Assembly (NCBI RefSeq): GCF_001263205.1
Contig: NZ_CP012333.1
Location: 7,276,001-7,340,000, forward strand
Reading direction: 5' to 3'
DNA from: Labilithrix luteola
GTDB taxonomy: Bacteria > Myxococcota_A > Polyangia > Polyangiales > Polyangiaceae
Length of the DNA stretch: 64,000 nt
Translations under genes and position numbers: made by a program
Shown here: positions 35,759 to 43,115 of the stretch, one piece after another
How positions within the stretch are numbered: position 1 is the first letter of the stretch
How the letters are laid out: each line of letters starts with the position of its first letter
Notes under the pieces: model-generated
What the model saw: the letters and a program-made list of their open reading frames with translations, nothing else
What the model was told of the DNA's origin: nothing
Database searches by the model: none

Positions 35759-36216
35759 TCCCCAATTCCTCCTCACTCGCTCCCCTCGCGCTGCTCGAGG
35801 CTCGAGGCTCGAGGGCGTTCACTCCCTCGGCGTGGCGAGCGGTTGAACATAGGCACGCGTTGATAGAAAGCAATCCTCTCTCGATCGGATTCAAATAGGT
35901 AAGTCACGCATCCTTTGATTGGGCGCTTCACCTCGAAGCCTCATTCGAGCAGGTGACCGATCATCGGTCGCCTCGAAACGCTGGAGCGATAGCCAGATTC
36001 GAGCGGCCGAGCCTCGACGCTCGCAGCGAGCTCCGCACCCTGCTGGTCGGAGAGCTAGGGGGCGTCGTCCGCGGCGGTCATGGTGACCAAGCCCTCGATC
36101 CGCGTCGTTGAACCGTTTCTGCTCACGCACCCGGGCTGTACCCGGTCGAGGACCGACGGGATACGATGCATCCGTGAACAAGCATGGGTCAAACATCGGG
36201 GACCGGGGGAGTCGTC
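35759..36216. other. 458-bp region between RAYT and the next gene
   Basis: No convincing gene. It holds three tandem CTCGAGG units (35794-35814) and a long imperfect hairpin (35944-35977, listed separately). Both may belong to the RAYT system. Confidence 0.5.
35944..35977. repeat. Long imperfect hairpin, candidate REP sequence
   Basis: GGTGACCGAT and ATCGGTCGCC (35952-35972) pair with one G-T wobble, around a very tight centre. Outside a three-base bulge, TTCGA pairs with TCGAA. The bulged stem is the structure RAYT proteins recognise. No second full copy was found in this window. Confidence 0.45.
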
Positions 36217-36456
36217 GTGAGTCGTGACAGGTTGCGGTCCTACGAGCCGATGTGGACCACCGAAATGGATCGCTACGGGCTTGTGGAGGTACCTTCTGGG
36301 TACCTCGTGTTCGACCTCGAGACGATGGCGCCGATGATCATCGACGATGATCGCGACGTGCTCGAAGAGGTGTTCGCAAACATGCGACGAGCCGGCGTAC
36401 CGATCCTGACGCTCGACGAGTACCGCGCAAGAAGTAGAGGCGGACAACGTCGGTGA
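36217..36456 (+). CDS. Small hypothetical protein
   Basis: 79 aa from the GTG at 36217, preceded by GGGGGAG; an ATG at 36184 in the same frame is the alternative. Sequence such as YGLVEVPSGYLVFDLETMAP and VLEEVFANMRRAGVPILTLDEY is balanced and likely real. No family is recognised. It contains no signal peptide or membrane segment. Confidence 0.55.
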   Translation: MSRDRLRSYEPMWTTEMDRYGLVEVPSGYLVFDLETMAPMIIDDDRDVLEEVFANMRRAGVPILTLDEYRARSRGGQRR

Positions 36457-36504
36457 GGCCTGGTCTTTCCGGCCGGGGTGGGCGCAGAGCCTAGGGGGGG
36501 ACGC

Positions 36505-36837
36505 CTACTTCGCGGCGTTGAGGCCGAGGCGCTCGCGGACGGGCGCACAGACCGTTTCGCAGCGGTCGGTGACGGCGGCACACGTGCTTCGTTTGGCGAT
36601 GCAATCGCTGCAATCGCTCGCCTGATCGCGGAACGTGTGGTTGTCGTCGGCGAGGTCGTTGCAGCGATCGCGGCAAACATTGCGATCCAGGTTTGACTGG
36701 TAGCAGCTTCGTTGCCTATCGCAGAGTGTTCCGCAATCGATGCTGGTCTCGATATTGGTGCACGCCGGTAGGAAGGCCTCGAGCGCGAAGGGAAAGAGGG
36801 CGAAGACGGTTGCACAGAGGAAGGAGCGTTGGTTCAT
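36505..36837 (-). CDS. Small Cys-rich lipoprotein
   Basis: 110 aa. Signal peptide ending in AFLPAC (Cys26). The mature part has ten cysteines in paired spacings such as CGTLC, CRDRC, CSDC and CETVC, suggesting a disulfide-bonded extracytoplasmic domain. Function unknown. Confidence 0.7.
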   Translation of the reverse strand: MNQRSFLCATVFALFPFALEAFLPACTNIETSIDCGTLCDRQRSCYQSNLDRNVCRDRCNDLADDNHTFRDQASDCSDCIAKRSTCAAVTDRCETVCAPVRERLGLNAAK

Positions 36838-36871
36838 GGCGTTTCTTCGGCCATCCTGACCAAAACGCCTG

Positions 36872-36888
36872 ACCGGAACATTTCCGGT
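36872..36888. promoter_or_regulatory. Palindrome ACCGGAA-CAT-TTCCGGT between two minus-strand genes
   Basis: Seven-base perfect arms with a three-base centre lie 35 bp upstream of the small lipoprotein gene and 40 bp after the sensor kinase stop. It could be an operator for the lipoprotein gene or a weak terminator for the two-component operon. Confidence 0.35.
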
Positions 36889-36927
36889 TTGTGTCTTAAG
36901 TTGTCCGGCTGTGTCGAAACGTGTCCG

Positions 36928-38256
36928 TCACGAAAGCGGGAACTCGATGGTCGCCGTCGTCCCCCGACCGAGTTCGCTCTCGATCGTCGCGGTGCCGCCG
37001 TGGGCCTCCGCGATTCGGCGGACGAGCAGGAGGCCGAGTCCGAGGCCGCCGGTGGTTCGTGAGCGACTTCGGTCGACGCGGAAGAACGGGCGGAAAAGCT
37101 TCTGCTGATCTTCGTCGCTGATGCCGATTCCGTTGTCGATCACTCGAATGAAGACGGAGCTCTCGGAGACGTCGATATTGAGGGAGATGGCCGACGTCGG
37201 ATCGGGCGTGTACTTGTGCGCGTTCTCGAGCAAATTGTCGATGGCGCGTCGGCTCTGCACCCGATCGAGATGGACGGTGAGGCCGCGCGTATTGTCGGTG
37301 ACGTCGAGCGTACGTTCGGCGTGAGCGTTTCGAAAGCGGCTCACCGCTTTGGTCACGACGTCCTCGACGGCCACGTCTTCGAGGCGGAGCGGGGAGAGCC
37401 CATTGGGGGGCTGTCCGGCGTCGAGGTCCATGCGCGCGGCGGACAGGATGTCGGCGATGAGCAGTTCGAGCTCGTCCAGATCGTCGGCGATGTCGCTTCG
37501 CCAGTGCGCGCTTTCGCTGCCTGCGCTGTCGGCCAATTCGAGGGCGAAACGGATACGGGCGAGGGGAGTGCGCAGCTCGTGCGAGACGTTGGCGAGAAGC
37601 TCGCGCTCGTTGCGACGCATGCTCACGACCTGGTCGGCCATCTCGTCGAACGCGCCTGCGACCTCGCCGACCTCGTCGCGCCGGCGAAGGGCAACGCGAG
37701 CGCTCGTCTGACCGCGACCGAACGCGCGCGCTACGCGAGCCATGTGACGTAGCGGGACGGCAAGCGAGCGGCCGAGGAGAAGCGAGCCTACGGCGAAGAT
37801 GACGACGAACATCAGAATGAGCCTCTCGACGATGTTCGCGAACTGGCGGCGAGCCAACTCGAGCCGGACGGGCCCATGGCCGGGCACGTCGATCTGGCGC
37901 ACCATGCAGAGAGTGTGTGGACCGCGCGCGATGCCGGCTGCATCGGCGGGCGGGCAATCGGCGACGTTCGCGGATGGAATGTCGACCACGCTGGTTCCGT
38001 GAGTGTCGGTGGCGCGTACTCGCACATGCAGCTCGCTCGCCACGGAGGCGATCCGAGTCGCGGCATACTCCGCATTGTCCGCCGCCCCCTGGAGCGCCCG
38101 CTCGCTCTCGTTGGCGACGTAGCGGAGCACCGTGGTCTCGTCGAGCTCGGGATTCTGGCGGATCGCGTAGGTGATGCTCAGCGCGAACGCGGTGACGCTC
38201 AGCGCGGCCTGAAGCAAACCGACGATGTAGATCCGGAGCGTGATCGGGAGCTTCAT
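36928..38256 (-). CDS. Sensor histidine kinase
   Basis: 442 aa. TM1 at residues 8-28, a periplasmic sensor of about 120 residues, TM2 near 150-172 (LILMFVVIFAVGSLLLG), HAMP to about 225. HisKA phospho-acceptor in NVSHELRTPLARI. ATPase boxes: N in NLLENAHKYTP, G1 in DNGIGISDED, G2 in GGLGLGLLLVRR. It pairs with the response regulator whose stop overlaps its start by 4 bp. The signal is unknown. Confidence 0.95.
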   Translation of the reverse strand: MKLPITLRIYIVGLLQAALSVTAFALSITYAIRQNPELDETTVLRYVANESERALQGAADNAEYAATRIASVASELHVRVRATDTHGTSVVDIPSANVADCPPADAAGIARGPHTLCMVRQIDVPGHGPVRLELARRQFANIVERLILMFVVIFAVGSLLLGRSLAVPLRHMARVARAFGRGQTSARVALRRRDEVGEVAGAFDEMADQVVSMRRNERELLANVSHELRTPLARIRFALELADSAGSESAHWRSDIADDLDELELLIADILSAARMDLDAGQPPNGLSPLRLEDVAVEDVVTKAVSRFRNAHAERTLDVTDNTRGLTVHLDRVQSRRAIDNLLENAHKYTPDPTSAISLNIDVSESSVFIRVIDNGIGISDEDQQKLFRPFFRVDRSRSRTTGGLGLGLLLVRRIAEAHGGTATIESELGRGTTATIEFPLS

Positions 38257-38969
38257 GTTCGGGGCGGAACCAGCGTGTAGCCCACGCCGCGGATGGTCTT
38301 CAGCAGTCGAGCGTGTCTCGGATTGTCTCCGAGCTTCTGGCGGAGCCGAGAGATCCGAACGTCGACGGAACGATCGAAGGCCTCGTCGGCACTCCCGCGC
38401 ACGCTCTCGATGAGGTGCTCGCGCGACAAGACGCGACCGGGACGCTCGGCGAGGACGCGAAGGAGCTCGAACTCGTACGTGGTGAGGCTCATCTCGGTGT
38501 CGTCGAGCATGACCGTGCGCGTCGCGAGATCGATGCGCAGCGGTCCGACGACGATCTCCTCCTGCGGGCGCGTCTGGCCGCGCGAGCGCCGTGCCTGCGC
38601 CCGGATGCGGGCGAGGAGCTCACGCGGAGAAAACGGCTTTGCGATGTAGTCGTCGGCGCCGGTCTCGAGACCCAACACGCGATCGACCTCTTGGCCGCGC
38701 GCCGTGACCATGATGATGGAGGTCGCGACCTTGGCGCGGAGCTGGCGGCACACCTCGAGACCGTCCATCTCGGGCAGCATCAGATCGAGAAGCACCACGT
38801 CGGGCCTCTCACGCACGCCCGCGGCGATGCCCGCCCGGGGCTCGGAGTACACGCTGACCTGGACCCCATTCGACGTGAGGTACTGCTCCGTCAGTCGTGC
38901 GAGCTTCAGATCGTCTTCGATGTAGACGACGCTGATGGATGGGCTTGCGGGCGCGACCGACGAACTCAT
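38253..38969 (-). CDS. OmpR-family response regulator
   Basis: 238 aa from the ATG at 38967-38969. Receiver domain with the acidic pair in VVYIEDDLKLA, phospho-acceptor Asp in VVLLDLMLPEMDG, and Lys in DDYIAKPFSPREL. The winged-helix output domain (residues 140-238) contains LTTYEFELLRVLAERPGRV and RTIRGVGYTLV-type ends. It is first in the operon with the kinase. Targets unknown. Confidence 0.95.
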   Translation of the reverse strand: MSSSVAPASPSISVVYIEDDLKLARLTEQYLTSNGVQVSVYSEPRAGIAAGVRERPDVVLLDLMLPEMDGLEVCRQLRAKVATSIIMVTARGQEVDRVLGLETGADDYIAKPFSPRELLARIRAQARRSRGQTRPQEEIVVGPLRIDLATRTVMLDDTEMSLTTYEFELLRVLAERPGRVLSREHLIESVRGSADEAFDRSVDVRISRLRQKLGDNPRHARLLKTIRGVGYTLVPPRT

Positions 38970-39191
38970 GGCCCACCGAGAAAAGCACACGACCCTCGAC
39001 GAGCTCGAATTGAAACATTTGGACACGCGCGGACGAGGTCCGTCATACGCGGCTCATCCGAGCGATCAGGGCAGCGAACGGAGGGCCACTTCTCGAATCG
39101 TTGCGCTGGCTCCGGCGTGCATCCCTACCGCCAGGTTGTGTTCCTGCTCACTGTCGAGGTTGTCGCGGGGTCTCCGCGTCCAGTCGATCTA

Positions 39192-39215
39192 AATGCAACT
39201 GCATTGCAATAGAAT
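39192..39215 (+). promoter_or_regulatory. Palindrome plus -10 box upstream of the bL33 gene, candidate Zur operator
   Basis: AATGCA-AC-TGCATT (39192-39205) is a perfect 14-bp palindrome. TAGAAT at 39210-39215 is a good -10 element. The palindrome therefore sits within the promoter spacer, an ideal place for repression. A cysteine-free bL33 and DUF1826 downstream suggest the zinc repressor Zur; the site itself is not matched to a proven consensus. Confidence 0.45.
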
Positions 39216-39257
39216 CTGTGGTTCGATATGTGCGGAGGTCGAACCAGGAGCGACACC

Positions 39258-39419
39258 ATGCGTGACAAGATTCAGCTCGTCTCGACTGCCGGCACTGGCT
39301 ATGCGTACGTGACCACCAAGAACAAGCGCACGACCCCCGACAAGATCGAGATGAAGAAGTACGATCCGATTGCACGCAAGCACGTGCTCTTCGTGGAGAA
39401 GAAGATCTCGAAGGGATGA
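39258..39419 (+). CDS. rpmG: Ribosomal protein bL33, zinc-independent (C-minus) form
   Basis: 53 aa from the ATG at 39258, with AGGAG upstream. MRDKIQLVSTAGTGYAYVTT and the end KHVLFVEKKISKG match bL33. It contains no cysteine, unlike the zinc-binding form. C-minus paralogues replace the zinc form when zinc is scarce. It overlaps the DUF1826 gene by 4 bp. Confidence 0.95.
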   Translation: MRDKIQLVSTAGTGYAYVTTKNKRTTPDKIEMKKYDPIARKHVLFVEKKISKG

Positions 39420-40117
39420 AGCGCTGGGAGCCGTCGGCCCGCTTGGCGCTGTCGGCGGGGTGGGAGAGCCGGCCGAGGGAAGTCGGTAGTACGCTCTGGA
39501 CCGACGACCCGGTCGACGCCGACGCCCTCGAAGAGCCGCACCTCAACGCCGTCGTGGTTCGCCGGCAGGGCCACGAGGCGCTCGCCGCGTATGCGCGAAC
39601 GATCTCGGAGAAGGTCCCTTTCCAGGCGGAGGCGCTCGTCTCTTGCGGCGAACCAAATGGCTTCGACGGACTCGATGCCTTCGCTGCCGAACTACCGCCC
39701 GACGATGCGCGCGACGTCCTCCTTTCGGACATCGCGTTCTGGTGCGAAGTCGTGAGCTATCTGAGCGGAGCACCCGAGGTGGTCGTCCGCCTCAATCGGC
39801 TCGCTTCGCCGGTCTTTCCCGGATTCCTCGTCGACCCAGGCACCGTGCGTCTCGTGTGCACCTATGCCGGGCCGTCGAGCCAATGGCTCGAAGAACGCGA
39901 TGTCGATCGCGCGCTCCTCGGCCCGCGTGGCCTCGTTCCTCCGGAGGTGATCCGGCTCGGTGCGGTCGTGCAATGTTGCTCACCGCTCGATGTCGTACTT
40001 CTCAAAGGGAGAATGTGGCCGCTCTCGAGCGGCGTCGTCTATCGCGCGCCGGCGCCGAGCGCGCCGAGGCTGTTGCTCTCGATCGAGCCCGCCTACCGCC
40101 ATGAGGGGTACTCGTGA
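39416..40117 (+). CDS. DUF1826 family protein
   Basis: 233 aa. Matching segments include LLSDIAFWCEVVSYLSGAPEVVVRLNR, FPGFLVDPGTVRLVCTYAGPSSQWL and LLKGRMWP. DUF1826 genes are often found in zinc-starvation (Zur) regulons with COG0523 proteins and alternative ribosomal proteins. Biochemical function unknown. Coupled to the bL33 gene upstream. Confidence 0.85.
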   Translation: MKRWEPSARLALSAGWESRPREVGSTLWTDDPVDADALEEPHLNAVVVRRQGHEALAAYARTISEKVPFQAEALVSCGEPNGFDGLDAFAAELPPDDARDVLLSDIAFWCEVVSYLSGAPEVVVRLNRLASPVFPGFLVDPGTVRLVCTYAGPSSQWLEERDVDRALLGPRGLVPPEVIRLGAVVQCCSPLDVVLLKGRMWPLSSGVVYRAPAPSAPRLLLSIEPAYRHEGYS

Positions 40118-40172
40118 ATCACGTCGTTTCCGCGACCGCGTCGGCCCGCGATTCGCGTAACGTGACTATGCC

Positions 40173-41432
40173 ATGTACGGACAGGTCCTCTACGTCGGCG
40201 CGTCGAGTGTGCAGGAAGTCGAGGAAGCGCTCGGGCGCGTGCTTCCGGAACTCGGGATTGTGATTCTCGAGCGCGATACCCTCGAACGAGGCCGCTACCA
40301 CGAGTACATCTACAACCGTTCGCGACTCGCTCTCGCGCGCGCGATAGAGCCGTTCCCCGAGGCGCCATCGATCGCCTTGTCACGCACCTCGGAGGTCAAC
40401 GAGGTCGTCAACGTTTACGTGCGCGGGCCTCGCTTGCCGCTCTGGCACATCGCGCTCGCGCAGCGCCTCTCGCGCGAGCTCGGTGCGTGGGCCATGCTGC
40501 TGGTCAATGACCGACTGTTCGACGATTACGGTCGCGGCTTCTTCTTGTGCGGGCATCCGATCGAGAGTGCGTCCGTTTTCAGCGCCTCGAAGTTGCTCAT
40601 GTTCCGTTTCGGGATCGATCCGCGAACTTCGGATTCGGCCGTTCGGGCCTCGTTGGACGAAGACGCCAATCGACGACGTTTCGACGAAATCACGACCGAA
40701 GTCGCGGAGCGGAACTGTGCCAGCGGTCTGTCGGACGAGCCCCGCGTGCTCTGTATTGCCGCGGCCGATGGGCGCTCTTCGTATGCGGTCGACGACGATG
40801 CGCGGCGCTCGGTGATCGAGATTCTGGACGGCACACGCGCGCGCCCGTCGCCCACGGAGTTTCCTTGGGTGGCGGTCCCCGAGACGGCTCGAACGATCGG
40901 CGTGCTGGCCGATCTCACGGAAGAAGGCAGGGCAAGCCTGGCGAAGGAGCTTGGTTCGCGAGGCTTCGCCATCGAGCCCATCGACCTCGACCCGACGTAC
41001 GGCATTCGCCCCGACGGCGTGTTCGATGAAGATCCCAACCTGATGCTCACGCTCAGCGCCGACTACCGCCGCGCGGACGCCGTTCGCGACGCGATCGCCC
41101 GAGTGCCGTGCCTGGCCGCGATCGCCGAGCTCGAGGGAGGCCCGGAAGCCGTTCGCAATGGCGCCGTCGCGGCCTGGTCTCGCGCAAAGGGCGGAGCGTT
41201 TCAATCGCACGCCGGATATGGCCCCGAGATTCTCACCTCGGCGTGGTCGCTCGTCACCTCCCGCACCGATCTCCCGCCGGTCCGCTGGAGGTTTGGTCGC
41301 CCCCCGTTAGTCGTCCAAGCCGAGGCCTTCGAGGATTCGCGGAATGTTCTTCTCCACGCGGGCGGCGCGTGTCTTCGACTGCTTGGGCTGCGAGAAGTGG
41401 AAGATGTACGCGCGCTGTCGGCCGGGGGTTAG
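40173..41432 (+). CDS. Protein of unknown function, 419 aa
   Basis: Starts at the ATG at 40173, 55 bp after DUF1826. It reads as a soluble protein in two halves: residues 1-150 (LYVGASSVQEVEEALGRVLPELGIVILERD, LPLWHIALAQRLSRELGAW) and 220-370. No family is recognised. The last 40 codons overlap the convergent YdeI-like gene by 126 bp and look like read-through. A run of six C near 41300 sits just before a TAG in the next frame, so a one-base loss may have removed the original stop. Confidence 0.65.
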   Translation: MYGQVLYVGASSVQEVEEALGRVLPELGIVILERDTLERGRYHEYIYNRSRLALARAIEPFPEAPSIALSRTSEVNEVVNVYVRGPRLPLWHIALAQRLSRELGAWAMLLVNDRLFDDYGRGFFLCGHPIESASVFSASKLLMFRFGIDPRTSDSAVRASLDEDANRRRFDEITTEVAERNCASGLSDEPRVLCIAAADGRSSYAVDDDARRSVIEILDGTRARPSPTEFPWVAVPETARTIGVLADLTEEGRASLAKELGSRGFAIEPIDLDPTYGIRPDGVFDEDPNLMLTLSADYRRADAVRDAIARVPCLAAIAELEGGPEAVRNGAVAAWSRAKGGAFQSHAGYGPEILTSAWSLVTSRTDLPPVRWRFGRPPLVVQAEAFEDSRNVLLHAGGACLRLLGLREVEDVRALSAGG

Positions 41433-41885
41433 GGCGGCGAAGGCCTTTTTCAACTTGGCACTCTTGGCGAGCTTGGATTCGAACTCTTCGGGCAGCTCGA
41501 ATTCCGCGGTCTTCTTGAATTCGACCTTCAGCCCGGCGCGCTCGATCGCGATGGCTTCACGGAGGTACGCCTTGATCGTCTTCGCGAGCTTGGTCACCTC
41601 GGCCACGCTCGTGAAGCGGATCTGCCGTGCCGCCTGAACGTTCTTGGTCTGCTGGATGAGGATGTCTTTGGGATCCTTCAGCAGTGCGCCCTTGTGAAAG
41701 AGGATGGCGCAATAGTCCTTGAAGCCGTGGATGAGGGCGACGTTCTTGTCGTCGAGCGCGTAGCAAGGCTGGCCCCACTTCAGCTCTTCGGTGAGGCCGC
41801 TCTCGAGAAGGAGCTCGCGAAGCTTCTCGAACTCCGCGCGCCACTTCTCCTCGCGCTTCAGGAATGCATCCACTTTGGGGTTCAT
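41307..41885 (-). CDS. YdeI/OmpD-associated family protein (DUF1801-like)
   Basis: 192 aa. N-terminal DUF1801 fold with TEELKWGQPCYALDDKNVALIHGFKDYCAILFHKGALL. The C-terminal helical arm contains FESKLAKSAKLKKAFAALTPGRQRAYIFHFSQPKQSKTRAARVEK, the usual YdeI end. Members are linked to cationic-peptide resistance or have no known role. The overlap with the upstream unknown gene is at its 3' end. Confidence 0.92.
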   Translation of the reverse strand: MNPKVDAFLKREEKWRAEFEKLRELLLESGLTEELKWGQPCYALDDKNVALIHGFKDYCAILFHKGALLKDPKDILIQQTKNVQAARQIRFTSVAEVTKLAKTIKAYLREAIAIERAGLKVEFKKTAEFELPEEFESKLAKSAKLKKAFAALTPGRQRAYIFHFSQPKQSKTRAARVEKNIPRILEGLGLDD

Positions 41886-42054
41886 CGGTCGCCTTGCGCC
41901 TCCCGCGTCGAACGACGCGAGCTCGGTTATGCCTTAGCCGGGCTGCCGAGGCGAGCTTCCCTCGCCGGTGACAAAGCTCTTCGATCCGCCTCGAACGAGC
42001 CCTCGGCGCGTGCTGTTGCCGGGGGCGTCGGGCGACTGCTATCGTCCCCGCGCG

Positions 42055-43014
42055 ATGCTTGCGCGGCTGCTCGGCGCGTGCGCGGCGTTCTCGATGTTGG
42101 CGCTGTCGACGATCGCGAGCGGCGAGGAATCTCGAAGAGCCCTCGTTTCCCTCGAATGGACGCGCGCTCCCGGAGCGGAGACGTGCTTGTCCGAGGCAGA
42201 GCTCGTCGAAGACGTCGAAGTCACGCTGCATCGGCGGCCGTTCGCACCGCGGAATGCAGCCGACCGTCTCTTGCGTGCCTCCATCGCCAGGAGCGAGAGC
42301 GGGACCGGGTGGACGGCGCGAACGTCGCTTTCGACATCACGTGGTGAGCCTCTCGGCGCGCGCGACATCACCATCGCCGGCGAGAGCTGCGAGGAGGCGT
42401 CGGAGGCGATCGTCCTGGCCATCTCCCTCATGGTCGAGCTGCCTTTCACGACGGTAGAGCTCGAAGAGCGGCGTCGCGTCGAGGAGGCCGCTCGCTGGCA
42501 TCTCCAAGGTCGTCTCGGCCCGGCGGTCGTGGTCGAGCAGACGATGAGCGCTGCAGCCGGCGCCAATTTCGGCCTCGTCCTCACGCCCGCTCGCGCTTGG
42601 CCGGTGGCGCTGGATCTCCTCGCATCCCTCCGGAGCGGGGTGAACCCAGAGTCCAGTCGCTACTGGTTTGCCAGCACGATGATCGGCCTCTCCGTGTGCC
42701 CGCTCTCCGCGAACTGGTCGAACCTCCATCTCGCGGCCTGCGCTGGCCCAGAGATCACCACCTTCACCGGCTGGGGCGGCGGCTTCGCGAGGAATCGACT
42801 GGGCCTGTCCTCTACCTTCGGCGCCTGGGTACGTTCGGATGTGACGTACGAGCTCGCGCACCGGCTCCGCCTGTTCGGCTCTTTGGGCATCGTGGCCACC
42901 CCGCAGCGTTTCGAGCTGACGTTTGCCGACGACCAAGGGGTCGACCGGAGCCTGCACCGGACGTCGTTCGTCTCCGCGACCTTCGCCCTCGGGCTCGCCG
43001 TCGAACTTTTTTGA
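42055..43014 (+). CDS. Secreted predicted outer-membrane protein with two-cysteine N-terminal domain (module B)
   Basis: 319 aa from the ATG at 42055. Signal peptide MLARLLGACAAFSMLALST, cleavage near SGEE. The domain pattern equals that of 1402-2502: VSLEWTRAPGAETCLSEAEL, then GESCEEASEAIVLAISLMV. The following 200 residues are Gly/aromatic-rich and alternate as in beta-barrels, ending in FALGLAVELF with a terminal Phe. It lies upstream of the RCC1 lipoprotein and operon B and has the same direction. Function unknown; proposed outer-membrane sensor of the module. Confidence 0.75.
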   Translation: MLARLLGACAAFSMLALSTIASGEESRRALVSLEWTRAPGAETCLSEAELVEDVEVTLHRRPFAPRNAADRLLRASIARSESGTGWTARTSLSTSRGEPLGARDITIAGESCEEASEAIVLAISLMVELPFTTVELEERRRVEEAARWHLQGRLGPAVVVEQTMSAAAGANFGLVLTPARAWPVALDLLASLRSGVNPESSRYWFASTMIGLSVCPLSANWSNLHLAACAGPEITTFTGWGGGFARNRLGLSSTFGAWVRSDVTYELAHRLRLFGSLGIVATPQRFELTFADDQGVDRSLHRTSFVSATFALGLAVELF

Positions 43015-43115
43015 GAATCGTCACGGGATGCCCGCACTGCTGAAGAAGCGGGGCTGCGTCGCGCACGACCGGCCGAACCCGCGTGGATGGGAGTCCTGAG
43101 GTCCGGGAATCGAAA

